From positions 8,093,105 through 8,157,104 of the forward strand of contig NZ_ABIZ01000001.1 of NCBI RefSeq assembly GCF_000172155.1: a DNA stretch of 64,000 bases. The letters are read 5' to 3'. The stretch's first letter is position 1; the number at the start of each line of letters is the position of its first letter. Of the stretch, positions 20,391 to 29,421 are shown piece by piece. Under the pieces are notes generated by a model. The model had not been told where the DNA came from. It searched no databases and was given only the letters and a program-made list of their open reading frames with translations. A program made the position numbers and the translations under genes. This DNA comes from Verrucomicrobium spinosum DSM 4136 = JCM 18804 (lineage in GTDB: Bacteria; Verrucomicrobiota; Verrucomicrobiia; Verrucomicrobiales; Verrucomicrobiaceae).

Positions 20391-20821
20391 AGTGGAGACC
20401 AAAGACTTGAGGTCTGGGGGTAGCAGGAAACTGTCTTGAGTACAGCCTGCTCGGGCCATCTACAGTGCACTGAAGCAAACTAAAGTTTGAACTACCAACA
20501 AAGCCCCAGCACAGAGGGCTGTTGGGAGCTGTTCGTAGTTCAAACTTTAGTTTGCTGTTCGACTGACGAGCTAAAGCTCTGGACTACTTTGATCCGCCTC
20601 ACAGTCAGCCAAAGAGCGTGATGGGACATGCCTGACGTTGCAGTCCTCATCACGCTCAAGCTTTCAAGCCCACATCATCCCTCCGTTGCCAAAGCCGGTT
20701 GGCACAACCGGACGACTCCGTATGCGGGATCGGCATTGTTAGTGCACCAATACGCTGACCAACTCTGCTCCGCCCCCTGACCTCAAGTCGTCTGGCAGTC
20801 TTCTGTCTCCCGCGCAGCGGG
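20391..20821. other. 431-bp spacer, no gene, repeats only
   Basis: The region between emrB and the small exported protein carries the cruciform repeat at 20474-20556, an AGCTTTAGCT-type element at 20568-20591 and the small hairpin GCCGGTTGGCACAACCGG near 20693-20711. No open frame with credible content was found. Confidence 0.6.
20474..20556. repeat. Perfect 22-bp inverted repeat (cruciform-forming)
   Basis: Arms at 20474-20495 and 20535-20556 are exact reverse complements (AGCAAACTAAAGTTTGAACT plus AC). Each arm is itself nearly palindromic (AAACTAAAGTTT). The 39-nt loop holds a nested imperfect stem CAACAAAGCCC/GGGCTGTTG. The layout resembles REP-type sequences that fold in two ways. Confidence 0.75.
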
Positions 20822-21223
20822 TCACGGCTTCTTCTGTTTCACGCCCACGTTGAGCTTGAGCAATTGATCATCTCCCTTCTCCACCTTCTTGATCAGGCCT
20901 CCCACCCAGTGGCCGGTTTTCACATCGCTGACCTTGGCAGCCTTGTCGCCGTCCACGATCTCCGTGTCCTTGCTCAACACAAAGGTCCGGTTGGGTTTAT
21001 CCACCCCGCCCTTGATGACCAGCGTGGTGGCATTGATCGAGACCACCTCGCCGTAGAGAGGATAGGTATCCCTCTTCGGTTTGGCATCCTTCTCGGCAGC
21101 AGCTGTCGGCGTCGTCTTGGTGGCGGGAGCTGTCGCCGCCCCTTTTTGTTCCGCAGCGGCAGGGCTGCACAGCACCAAGCCCGCGGCAAAAATCGCCGCC
21201 GACCATTTCATGGAGTGTTTCAT
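20822..21223 (-). CDS. Small exported protein of unknown function
   Basis: The 133-residue protein starts MKHSMKWSAAIFAAGLVLCS with a signal peptide ending near SPAAAEQ. After a low-complexity Ala/Thr/Lys linker comes a short domain (YPLYGEVVSINATTLVIKGG, then RTFVLSKDTEIVDG, then WVGGLIKKVEKGD) with the look of a small OB-like beta-barrel, as in DUF5666-type proteins. The frame is open further upstream to 21694, but only the ATG at 21223 gives a signal peptide. The substrate is unknown. Confidence 0.75.
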   Translation of the reverse strand: MKHSMKWSAAIFAAGLVLCSPAAAEQKGAATAPATKTTPTAAAEKDAKPKRDTYPLYGEVVSINATTLVIKGGVDKPNRTFVLSKDTEIVDGDKAAKVSDVKTGHWVGGLIKKVEKGDDQLLKLNVGVKQKKP

Positions 21224-21756
21224 GCGTTTATCCGGTTGTTTGTACCGGTGAATTTGAGTGTACCGCAGCGGCGTCTGGAGTGACAGAGTTTTTTCCATGC
21301 CTGGGGAGGGGTGCCCCGCCTGACCCGCCTGTTGGCATTCTTGGGCTCGTAGATGCTCACACTTCAGCCTCTCTTGAAAAAAAGTATCAACCGGACATCC
21401 CGAGCCCCCCCTCCAACGGTGAGGCAGGCGAAAAGCCAGGCTGCAACTCAGGCACGGCCCCTTCGTCTTCACCTCGTCATGCTGCTGGTTTTGTGAGTGA
21501 ACATTCTGGCGGCGGAGATACCGCTCCATCACCTCGCAAATTTGTATCAACAGGACATCAGAGCGGCCGGGGAGATTCGACAAACGGCTCCAGGAGTTTT
21601 TTCCCCGCTTAACATGGACCAAATTGCGCGACATCGTGCCTAACTTGGGGTTGAATAAAAGGGCGCTGCCCGGTAGCCACGGTATAGCCCACATCCTTTT
21701 GGCATTTGTCCGTTCTTTGCCGAAGCCTTAGCTTTCCCCAGCATCAAAACCATTTC
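21224..21756. other. 533-bp spacer between divergent genes
   Basis: No gene is supported. A 16-nt direct repeat GTATCAAC(C/A)GGACATC occurs at 21384-21399 and 21544-21559, each preceded by an A/T-rich run. A TTG codon at 21706 in frame with the kinase could extend it by 17 residues. Confidence 0.45.
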
Positions 21757-24549
21757 ATGTCCGGTTCTTCCATTCCAAGTCCCGCTCCCAGTGGACCACA
21801 CTGGAGCGCCCCCTCACCATCTGCCCTGCAGCAGACGTTGCATGGATACGAAGTGCTGGAACTCATTGGACAGGGAGGGATGGGGGCCGTGTACAAGGCC
21901 CGGCAGAATTCGCTGGACCGGCTGGTGGCCATCAAGGTGCTCCCCTCTGGCCGCTGGGAGGACGAGGCGGAGTATGCCCAGCGTTTCCGCAATGAAGCCC
22001 GGCTCATGGCGAGACTCATGCACCCGGGGATGATCGCAGTCTTCGACTTCGGCGAGATGCCAGGCGGGCTGCTCTACATCGTCATGGAGTTCGTGGAAGG
22101 CACAGATGTCTCCAAGATGCTCCTCCAGACAGGGCGGCTGGAACCCGTGCATGCGATCTCCATCGCCGCGCATGTCTGCGACACGCTCAGCTACGCCCAC
22201 GAGCACGGCATCGTGCATCGCGACATCAAGCCCGCGAATGTCATGGTGGACATGGAGGGCAGGGTAAAGGTGGCCGACTTTGGTCTGGCCAAACACTCCA
22301 CCCAAGACGGGGACGAAACCCACAGCACCATGACCATGGGCACACCGGACTACGTGGCCCCAGAGTCCCTGGTGATGGGCGTAGTCGCAGATGGCCGCGC
22401 CGACCTCTACTCCCTGGGCGTGATGCTGTATGAAATGCTCACCGGCCAGGTGCCCCGCGGGCTGCACCCCGCGCCCAGTGAGGTGGTGCCCGGTCTGGAC
22501 AAGCGCCTGGACGCCATCGTGAAGCGGGCCATGCAGCATGAGCCCGGGGCCCGGTATCAGAAGGCGGCAGACTTCCGCAAAGACCTCAATCACATCCTCA
22601 CCGTCCCCGTGGCCAAGGCGCAGGGTGCCAGACCCGCCCCCTTCCGCGCGAGTGCCGAGCAGGCCGCAGCGGCGGCGGCCCGCACCAAGCCCAAGAGCAG
22701 CTCGCTCCCGTGGGCTGTACTCACCGTGGGAGTGCTCGCGGCCGGAGCAGCAGGATTCTACTATTTGAAAGACTGGAAGGGTAAAAATGGACTGCTCGAA
22801 GAGGGCAGCAAGGCACCTCCCAAGCATCCGGGCACCAGTCCCTCTGCATCACAGAACGGCACCCCCACGGCGACAGCCGCTGCAACGCTGGAGGGCGCGT
22901 CTTCGCCAGCACCGACGATCCCTTCCGAGGTGGCACAACGCCTTGCCGCGCTGGAAACGCAATTTCAGAGTGCGGTGCAGCGCGATGTGATCCAGATCAA
23001 AGAAGCTGCGCTGCGGGACCTTAACAGCAAGTTCCTGGCCGCCCTTGATCGGACTATGATCAACGCCGCAGCAGGCACGGCCACGCCGCAAGAGATCGCC
23101 GCGCTCAATGCCGAAAAAAAACGGGTCTCTCAAAACCAGCCGCTTCCAAATGAAGACGGCCCCGAAATCTCCAGCGGGCTCAAGGACCTACGCCGGATCT
23201 ATCGGACGACCTCGGGCCAGATTGAATCCGACGCCGACAAGGCCCAGCGCACCTTGTCCCAAAAGTATGACAACGTGCTGGCGGCTTATGAACAGGAGCT
23301 GGTCCGGACCGGACAGGAAGCAGCTGCGGGCGAGGTGCGGCGGCGGCGCGAGATCGTGCGAGCCAGCCTGAGCCGACGGGAGCCATCAGCGGCCCCCGCC
23401 CCGGCCAGTACTGCACCTGTCACGCCTGACGCTGCCGCTCCGGCAAGCCCCGCCCCCGTCACGCCCACACTCGGTGGAGAAGAGGGGAAGCTCAAGCAAT
23501 ACCTCAACGACACCGTCTGGCGCTGGCGCAGCCAGAGTGATGAAGCCATTGAACTCCAAGCCGGGGGCAAGGTCGTCTGCCCCTCCTGGGATGAGCAAAA
23601 TCTGGGGGTGCAGTGGCAGGTGCTCGGCAGACGACATGTGCTCTTCAAAATCACTGGACGCTCCACCAACACCGAAGCGCACCTCCATTTCGCCGAGGAC
23701 CTCACCACCTATTCCGGCACCGATTTCAGTGGGCGTCCGTTCCGCGTCAATGGATCACGCATTCCCGTCGTCCAGGCCACGCAGGCGTTCCTGGATCGCG
23801 AAGAACGGATGATCGGCCGCATCACGTTTCCAGCCGGGGACTATCGTCCCAAGAAGCATCTCATTCTGGGTGGACCCGATCCCGTGGACCCCAAAGCCAA
23901 GGCCGCCGGCCGGTTCTTCACCCTCCCAGGTGCCCGAATCACCGGCGGCTCCGCCTTCATTGAAAGGGGATCCTGGACAGCCACTGGCACGCTCTTCACC
24001 AACGTGAAGATCACCGCAGAATGGGGTGCCGATTTCACAGCCACGAACTCCCTCTTCTCCAACTGCCGGCTGGGGAAAGGAGGCGACTGGTTTGGAGACT
24101 ACTTCTCCAGCAAGTGGACCTTCGACAACTGTGTGTTTGCCGGTTCTTTCATCCAACCCTGGAAGGTCATCGACATCGGCATCAAGCTGAACCAGTGCAC
24201 GTTTCATGAGATCGACTTCACCCCTCTGATCTACCAGAAGGATGCGGGAGACGAAGTGAAGCGCTCGTGGTTGTCCATCGAGAACTGCCTCTTCGTCAAC
24301 TGCCGCATTCCCGAGAGCGTGCTCATCGCCACTAAGAACTGCGTGTTTGCACGCTGCTTCTTCGGGGCTCCAGAACCCGAGCTTCGCATCAAGACACCGG
24401 TGAAGACGACGATCTACACCGACGACCTCAACACGCCTGTCACCGGCCCCAACCGGCAAATTGAGGTTCTAGATGCCGACCGCATTCCGCAACCTGCCGG
24501 AGCGAACCTTCAATACGGCAAGAACGGATTGACGTTGAGTTTTCAGTGA
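21757..24549 (+). CDS. Receptor-like Ser/Thr protein kinase with extracytoplasmic beta-helix domain
   Basis: The kinase domain occupies about residues 30-285. It has the glycine loop GQGGMGAVYKA, the VAIK lysine, the catalytic loop HRDIKPANV, DFGLA, and MGTPDYVAPE, all intact, so it should be active. A single membrane helix (LPWAVLTVGVLAAGAAGFYYL) lies near residue 315. Outside it come Ala/Pro-rich linkers, a coiled-coil segment (about 390-545), a compact 'WRWRSQSD...' domain (about 585-665), and a C-terminal stretch of about 230 residues. That stretch has repeated short strands such as ATNSLFSNCRL, FDNCVFAGS, LNQCTFHEID and IENCLFVNC, resembling a right-handed beta-helix. The ATG at 21757 is chosen over the TTG at 21706. 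Ligand and targets are unknown. Confidence 0.92.
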   Translation: MSGSSIPSPAPSGPHWSAPSPSALQQTLHGYEVLELIGQGGMGAVYKARQNSLDRLVAIKVLPSGRWEDEAEYAQRFRNEARLMARLMHPGMIAVFDFGEMPGGLLYIVMEFVEGTDVSKMLLQTGRLEPVHAISIAAHVCDTLSYAHEHGIVHRDIKPANVMVDMEGRVKVADFGLAKHSTQDGDETHSTMTMGTPDYVAPESLVMGVVADGRADLYSLGVMLYEMLTGQVPRGLHPAPSEVVPGLDKRLDAIVKRAMQHEPGARYQKAADFRKDLNHILTVPVAKAQGARPAPFRASAEQAAAAAARTKPKSSSLPWAVLTVGVLAAGAAGFYYLKDWKGKNGLLEEGSKAPPKHPGTSPSASQNGTPTATAAATLEGASSPAPTIPSEVAQRLAALETQFQSAVQRDVIQIKEAALRDLNSKFLAALDRTMINAAAGTATPQEIAALNAEKKRVSQNQPLPNEDGPEISSGLKDLRRIYRTTSGQIESDADKAQRTLSQKYDNVLAAYEQELVRTGQEAAAGEVRRRREIVRASLSRREPSAAPAPASTAPVTPDAAAPASPAPVTPTLGGEEGKLKQYLNDTVWRWRSQSDEAIELQAGGKVVCPSWDEQNLGVQWQVLGRRHVLFKITGRSTNTEAHLHFAEDLTTYSGTDFSGRPFRVNGSRIPVVQATQAFLDREERMIGRITFPAGDYRPKKHLILGGPDPVDPKAKAAGRFFTLPGARITGGSAFIERGSWTATGTLFTNVKITAEWGADFTATNSLFSNCRLGKGGDWFGDYFSSKWTFDNCVFAGSFIQPWKVIDIGIKLNQCTFHEIDFTPLIYQKDAGDEVKRSWLSIENCLFVNCRIPESVLIATKNCVFARCFFGAPEPELRIKTPVKTTIYTDDLNTPVTGPNRQIEVLDADRIPQPAGANLQYGKNGLTLSFQ

Positions 24550-24622
24550 GGGGAGGAAGGAGGCGAGATCGCATGGGATGCCGCACATCCAATGGCCCTC
24601 GCTCACCCAACCCACCCTGACG

Positions 24623-25570
24623 CTGTAGGGCAAGCGCCCCGCTTGCCACGCCCCACCCCTGATGAGGCAACCGAAGCGGTCGCCCTACAACCCAAGGTGG
24701 ATGAATCCGGGGTCGGGAACAGAACACCCAGAGACCTTCGCACACCCAACCCACCCCTGACGCTGTAGGGCAAGCGCCCCGCTTGCCACGCGCCACCCCT
24801 GATGAGGCAACCGAGGCGGTCGCCCTACAGACCCAGGGTGGTTGGATCCGGGGTCGGGAACAGAACACCCAGAGACCTTCGCACACCCAACCCACCCCTG
24901 ACGCTGTAGGGCAAGCGCCCCGCTTGCCACGCCCCACCCCTGATGAGGCAACCGAGGCGGTCGCCCTACAACCCAGGGTGGTTGAATCCGAGGTCGGAAA
25001 CAGAACACCCAAAGACCTTCGCACACCCAACCAGCCCCTGACGCCCTGTAGGGCAAGCGCCCCGCTTGCCACGCCCCACCCCTGACTGAGGCAACCGAAG
25101 CGGTCGCCCTACAGACCCAGGATGGTTGAATCCGGGGTCGGGAACAGCACCCCCAAAGACCTTCGCACACCCAACCCACCCCTGACGCTGTAGGGCAAGC
25201 GCCCCACTTGCCACGCGCCACCCCTGATGAGGCAACCGAGGCGGTCGCCCTACAACCCAGGGTGGTTGGATCCGAGGTCAGGAACAGAACCCCCAAAGAC
25301 CTTCGCTCACCCAACCCCGCCCCGGACACCCTGTAGGGCAAGCGCCCCGCTTGCCACGCGCCACCCCTGACTGAGGCAACCGAGGCGGTCGCCCTACAAC
25401 CCAGGGTGGTTGAATCTGCGGCCGGGAACAGAACACCCAAAGACCTTCGCACACCCAACCCGCCCCGGACGCCCTGTAGGGCAAGCGCCCCGCTTGCCAC
25501 GCCCCACCCCTGATGAGGCAACCGAAGCGGTCGCCCTACAGACCCAGGGTGGCTGGATCCGGGGTCGGGG
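24623..25570. repeat. Tandem array B: seven units of the ~142-bp palindromic repeat
   Basis: Units start at 24623, 24763, 24904, 25046, 25188, 25331 and 25474, with spacings of 140-143 bp. They have the same two-hairpin, outer-stem design as array A, but with GCCACGCCCCACC or GCCACGCGCCACC where array A has GCCGCGCGCCAC. The units within an array are more alike than units between arrays, which suggests local amplification or gene conversion. The array fills the whole gap between the kinase and the oxidoreductase genes, whose 3' ends converge on it. Confidence 0.9.
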
Positions 25571-25583
25571 TCGCACCCCGACC
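25563..25583. terminator. GC-rich hairpin at the end of array B
   Basis: GGTCGGGG-TCGCA-CCCCGACC is a perfect 8-bp stem next to the 3' end of the convergent oxidoreductase gene. No T-run follows on either strand at the proper side, so termination is only possible, not certain. Confidence 0.4.
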
Positions 25584-25600
25584 AAAGAAAAAACCTTCCC

Positions 25601-26977
25601 CTACAACTTCCAGCCCGCACGATACTCGCGCTGGAGGAACTTGTTGGCGCTGGCGTCATCCGTGACGCCTTTGACCGGATCCCAGATGATCTTCTTGCCA
25701 CTGCGATAAGCGACTCCACCAAGGTGATTGGCCACCGTGAGCAGACCGCTGTAGCTGAAATCGCACAGCGCAGGTTTCCCGGCCATGGCGCACTCCACAA
25801 ACTCCTTGTGATGGCCCACACTGGCGGGGATGGAAGGCGCTGGAGCGGTAAAGCCCTTGAACTTGTCTTCTGGCAGGAGCAGATGCTTGCCATAGTCGGC
25901 GAGGAGCATGCCGCCATCGCCGACAAAAAGAACGCCATTGCCCCACTCCGGGATCTTCTTGTCCTTGAGCAACTGGGGCCTCAGGGACCCCTGATACCAG
26001 GTGAGCTTCACCGGTGGCAGGTCACCACGGGCTCCGTACTCATAGGTGGCGGACATGCTGGCCGGAGCCAGCTCCGGATGCGGAGCGGGACCGTCGGCGG
26101 AGATGATCTTGGGATGGTCCAGCTTCAGCGCCCAGAAGGGAAGGTCGTTCCAGTGGCTGCCGAGGTCGCTCATGGTGCCATTGGCAAAGTCCCAGTAGCG
26201 GTACCAACGCGGTCCTGGGAAGTAGATGTCATGATAGGGCCGCATGGGGGCTGGGCCGATCCAGAGATCCCAGTCGAGCTGTGGCGGCACGGGCTTGGCC
26301 TCGGTGGGCATCTTGTCGATGTAGTCCAGCAGGCCCGCCTTCACAAAGAGGTCCCCGTTGGCCTCAGCCTCCGCCTTGCTCTGCATGCCCCAGGCGCGCG
26401 ACACCCATACATGCACTTCGCGCACTGGACCAATCGCCCCGCCCTGCACCAGTTCCACCACGCGACGATAGTTGGCCGAGGCGTGCAACTGCGTACCCAT
26501 CTGGGTGGTCACGCCCGCCTCCTTGGCAGCCGCCATCACGACGCGGGCCTCGTGCACATCCCGGGTCAGCGGCTTTTCACAATACACGTGCTTCTTCGCC
26601 CGCAGTGCCGGCAGCACGGCAAAGGCGTGCGTATGCTCGGCCGTGCTGATGACTGCGGCGTCATAGTCCGTCTCCTTCGCATACAGTTCACGGAAATCAC
26701 GATACTTTCGCGCGTTCGGGTATTGCTGGGCCGCCGCATCCAGCGCCTGGGAGTTCACGTCACACAGGGCCACCACATTGGTCAGGGCACCGATCTCCTT
26801 GAGATTGGCTGCGCCCCGACCACCGCAGGCGATCACGACTGTGTTGAGCTTCCCATTGGGCGATTTCGACGAGACCACCGCCGGGAAGCCGATCACGGCA
26901 CCGCCGGTGGCAAGAAAGCCGGACTTCAGGAACTGACGTCGCGTTTTGGAACGTGAGATGATAGTTTTGTGATTCAT
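25601..26977 (-). CDS. Gfo/Idh/MocA-family oxidoreductase with Tat signal
   Basis: The 458-residue protein begins [20 protein letters not shown], a twin-arginine signal (RRQFLK), so it is exported folded with its nucleotide cofactor. The NAD(P)-binding fold follows ([12 protein letters not shown]), then [15 protein letters not shown] and [12 protein letters not shown], which holds the conserved EKP lysine of the family. The C-terminal half is the dimerising and substrate domain, with the W-rich stretch [10 protein letters not shown] common in PVC members. The natural substrate is probably a sugar or inositol but cannot be read here. The frame extends to a GTG at 27004; ATG 26977 sits better before the Tat motif. 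Confidence 0.9.
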   Translation of the reverse strand: MNHKTIISRSKTRRQFLKSGFLATGGAVIGFPAVVSSKSPNGKLNTVVIACGGRGAANLKEIGALTNVVALCDVNSQALDAAAQQYPNARKYRDFRELYAKETDYDAAVISTAEHTHAFAVLPALRAKKHVYCEKPLTRDVHEARVVMAAAKEAGVTTQMGTQLHASANYRRVVELVQGGAIGPVREVHVWVSRAWGMQSKAEAEANGDLFVKAGLLDYIDKMPTEAKPVPPQLDWDLWIGPAPMRPYHDIYFPGPRWYRYWDFANGTMSDLGSHWNDLPFWALKLDHPKIISADGPAPHPELAPASMSATYEYGARGDLPPVKLTWYQGSLRPQLLKDKKIPEWGNGVLFVGDGGMLLADYGKHLLLPEDKFKGFTAPAPSIPASVGHHKEFVECAMAGKPALCDFSYSGLLTVANHLGGVAYRSGKKIIWDPVKGVTDDASANKFLQREYRAGWKL

Positions 26978-27145
26978 GGTTTTACTTGCCGGGGTGCAGG
27001 ACACCTACGTGGCGAGGCCACGCGTTTCGTCATGGGAATCACAAGAAGATGACCTCCCCATCCAGACTGGGATGAATTTTACCGATGCGGGCACCGTCTG
27101 TATCTGGCAGGCTGGCCCCTGGCTTTCTGTTCATCTCCCACCCCT

Positions 27146-27532
27146 ATGAAGAATCGCCTTCAATCCCTGGTCCTGCTGTGGCTCACTCCCGTGGCACTGA
27201 TGACGGCCTGCAGTACGGCTCCTGAGACCAAACTGGCCCCTGCCCCCGTACGGTTCGGCATGACGAAGGCTGATCTGCAACGCCAGTTCGGCAGTCCCGT
27301 GCGTCTGGAAAAACAGCGGGATGGAAGTGAAAGCTGGTACTACAAGTTTGGCATTCGCGAGGTGGAGACCACCCCGATCTATGAGGCGGAGGCGTCCGAC
27401 TACGAGCAATCCGTGACCGTGGGCACGAGCTTCAGCACGACCACGACCATCCAGGAAGCTCCCGTGCGCGTCTCGCGTTCCGGCAAAGTCTTCGGTGCCA
27501 TACCCAAAGGGCGCGTGGTGTTGCCAGATTGA
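27146..27532 (+). CDS. Small lipoprotein with SmpA/BamE-like domain
   Basis: This 128-residue protein has a lipoprotein signal peptide with lipobox LMTAC (Cys22). The mature part starts with an FGMTKADLQRQFGSPVRLEK segment, the pattern of SmpA/BamE-like domains, in which a short helix follows a 'G.t..el...lG.P' motif. It is probably anchored in the outer membrane. It stands alone. A role in envelope assembly is possible by fold only. Confidence 0.8.
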   Translation: MKNRLQSLVLLWLTPVALMTACSTAPETKLAPAPVRFGMTKADLQRQFGSPVRLEKQRDGSESWYYKFGIREVETTPIYEAEASDYEQSVTVGTSFSTTTTIQEAPVRVSRSGKVFGAIPKGRVVLPD

Positions 27533-27690
27533 ATGTGAATGGCCGGCACATCGCGGATGCACCGCGCCGTCAAACCGCCGCAACTCCTCCGGGGTAGAAC
27601 TCTCAAGGTGCCATACCCAAAGTGGGTTCGTCCCGCCCTGCGCATGGGCGGCAGACTAAGATCATCACCGTTGCCCCACGCGAGGGCGCT

Positions 27691-27796
27691 GACGCCAAGG
27701 GCGTCATACAAAGTAGAGCCCAGGGTAAGGCGAGGCGCGAGCCGCCACCCTGGGCAGATGGGCAGGTGAACCAGAACTCCGAAGTGAGTTCTACAA
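27691..27796 (+). repeat. Composite nested-palindrome repeat, copy 1
   Basis: In order it has GACGCC-AAGG-GCGTC, ATACAAAGTAGAGCCCAGGG, a degenerate GGCGAGGCGCGAGCCGCC, ACCCTGGG, and AACTCCGAAGTGAGTT. Each block is a short palindrome, and CCCAGGGT pairs with ACCCTGGG. The same series occurs at 41561-41667 and inverted at 27862-27966. Confidence 0.7.
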
Positions 27797-27861
27797 ACCG
27801 TGGCCGCATCCCGAGGTGTCCACCGTAGGCAGGAGAGCCAACTCAGGGTAATCTGGACGGT

Positions 27862-27966
27862 CTGTAGAACTCCTTTGGAGTTCCATCACTACCTCGTGCT
27901 ACCCGGGGTGGCGACCGCTTCGCGGTCTGACCCCGGGCTGTTTTGTATCACGCCGTTGGCGTGGGG
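27862..27966 (-). repeat. Composite nested-palindrome repeat, copy 2 (inverted)
   Basis: Read on the minus strand it has ACGCC-AAC-GGCGT, GATACAAAACAGCCCGGGG, GACCGCGAAGCGGTC, ACCCCGGG and AACTCC-AAA-GGAGTT. All palindromes are better preserved than in copy 1. Confidence 0.75.
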
Positions 27967-28110
27967 TTTCCTCTATGAAGACACGGGATCAGCTTCACCC
28001 CCCCCTAACCTGACGCCCATGCACCCAGTATGAATCGTCAACATCGGGCCTGTAGCCGCATCCTCCTCGATAAAAAGCTTCGCCGGGTTCATGAGCCAAC
28101 GCGCAATCAA

Positions 28111-28174
28111 CTGACGCACTGACGCACTGACGCACTGACGCACTGACGCACTGACGCACTGACGCACTGACGCG
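28111..28174. repeat. 8-bp tandem repeat (CTGACGCA)n
   Basis: Seven perfect copies of CTGACGCA and one variant (CTGACGCG) abut the stop codon of the downstream exported protein gene on the minus strand. Copy number should be prone to slippage. It lies 3' of the gene, so phase variation of the coding frame is not expected. Confidence 0.95.
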
Positions 28175-28732
28175 TCACTTGCCCTTCTTCAGGAGCAGGA
28201 CAAAGATGAGCTGGCCGTCGCGCCATTTGGGGCCGCCGATGAAGAGCGGGCTGTCAGGCTGCAGGAGGGTGTCGGTCTTCACCAGGACCTGCTGACCCTG
28301 CCAAAACTGCAGGTGCAGATTCAGGCCCCCATTGGCAGCCGTGCCTTTGGAATCCAGCTTCAGGAACACGTCACGGGACGGCACCACCCAAGATTCGTAT
28401 TCACGAAACACGACTTGGGAATGCTGACCCAGCACTTCGAACTGCGTGTAGGGAAAGGCTTTGGCGAGGCGCTTCGACAGATCGGGGAACTCCGGCGTGG
28501 GTGTCACCGCTGCGCCATCCTGCTTGGGTTTCGATGAGGCAAACACCAGCGCCCCCCAGACCTGACCGTCCTTGGCCGCAATGTCGGCACTGATAGGATG
28601 CTTGGGGGCTCCTGCCGCTGCCGCTGACTCCGGAGCCTGAGCCCGGAGCTGGGCCAGGGGAGCTAGGAGCAAAGCACAGGCAAGACTGACCCGCGTCGCG
28701 TTCAGCAGGCGGGCGGTGGCAGAGACGTTCAT
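28175..28732 (-). CDS. Exported protein of unknown function, third gene of sigma/anti-sigma operon
   Basis: The 185-residue protein has a signal peptide (RVSLACALLLAPLAQLRAQA). The mature part has one compact domain, with segments such as FPYTQFEVLGQHSQVVFREY and KWRDGQLIFVLLLKKGK. No family was recognised. Translation may begin instead at the TTG at 28777, which overlaps the anti-sigma stop codon; the ATG at 28732 is preferred because it directly precedes the signal peptide. Its position suggests an envelope function co-regulated with the sigma factor. Confidence 0.75.
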   Translation of the reverse strand: MNVSATARLLNATRVSLACALLLAPLAQLRAQAPESAAAAGAPKHPISADIAAKDGQVWGALVFASSKPKQDGAAVTPTPEFPDLSKRLAKAFPYTQFEVLGQHSQVVFREYESWVVPSRDVFLKLDSKGTAANGGLNLHLQFWQGQQVLVKTDTLLQPDSPLFIGGPKWRDGQLIFVLLLKKGK

Positions 28733-28773
28733 GGCGGGAACTAGAGCAGCGGGAGTCACCGGGAGCGGACTTT

Positions 28774-29421
28774 TCAATGGGCAGAGCGCCCCAGGACCAT
28801 CGGCTTGCTGGCCGAATCCTTGGCCATGACCAGCAGCACACCGCCCTGGTCATCGTAGAGTGTGGTGGTCGCCACCTGGGCATCGGTCTCGCTGTGATGA
28901 ACGTTGATCCCCACGATGTCACGATCAGAAGGGATGGCCTCCAGACCGTTCAATACGAGCACTGTCGCCCCGGCATCCTTGTTGTGGTAGGTGCTGGCTT
29001 CGATGCCCGACTTGGGCGTGTAGAAGCTGAGGACTCTGGTCTCTTCACCCGGCTGGGTGGAGGGCATCACTAGCATACCGACAGCAAGGGCGGCTGCCGC
29101 GCCGGCGAAGATCCAGGGCGAACGCAACCACGAGAGCCAGGAGGACCCGGAACCGGCTGTCGCCACAGACTTGGCACGCTCTTCAGCGCGCTGATCCGCA
29201 GCAATCTGCTCCTGGATCTGCGAATTGAAGAAGTCGGCATTGGGGAGTGGACGTTCCATGTCCACATTGGCACGCAGCAGGTCTCCGAGTTGACGCAGAG
29301 AGTTCGCCTCCTCCCGGAGAGCCGGATCGGCCTCCAGCATCGCCTCGAAGCGAGGGCGCTCATCTGCGCTCAATTCTCCATCCAGCCAGCGGGCCAGAAG
29401 TTGATCATCAGGCGTTTTCAT
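28774..29421 (-). CDS. Membrane-anchored anti-sigma factor
   Basis: The 215-residue product has an N-terminal anti-sigma domain (LLARWLDGELSADERPRFE, the usual 'dGel...e' pattern). A single membrane helix follows (SPWIFAGAAAALAVGMLVM, about residues 100-118), then a periplasmic part of about 95 residues. The zinc-binding HxxxCxxC signature of ZAS anti-sigma factors is absent. It overlaps the 3' end of the sigma gene by 14 bases, so the two are translationally coupled. It is expected to hold the sigma factor inactive at the membrane until an envelope signal releases it. Confidence 0.88.
   Translation of the reverse strand: MKTPDDQLLARWLDGELSADERPRFEAMLEADPALREEANSLRQLGDLLRANVDMERPLPNADFFNSQIQEQIAADQRAEERAKSVATAGSGSSWLSWLRSPWIFAGAAAALAVGMLVMPSTQPGEETRVLSFYTPKSGIEASTYHNKDAGATVLVLNGLEAIPSDRDIVGINVHHSETDAQVATTTLYDDQGGVLLVMAKDSASKPMVLGRSAH

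Larger units (their letters stand above)
27533..28110. other. 578-bp spacer filled with nested-palindrome repeats
   Basis: No gene is supported. Two copies of the composite repeat lie head to head at 27691-27796 and 27862-27966. The rest includes decayed related sequence (27580-27690) and a spacer with no clear feature (27967-28110). Confidence 0.6.

Noticed and set aside
20822-21694. 290-codon version of the small exported protein
   Set aside because: The N-terminal 157 residues have no protein-like pattern; the signal peptide starts at the internal ATG (21223).
15528-25570. CRISPR array
   Set aside because: Repeats of about 142 bp with no unique spacers and no cas genes; the variable parts are diverged repeats, not spacers.
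24685-25938. Minus-strand open frame of 417 codons with Cys/Arg/Pro-rich repeats
   Set aside because: It is a translation of the array B repeats running into the oxidoreductase gene out of frame; unit lengths of 140-143 bp do not keep a frame.
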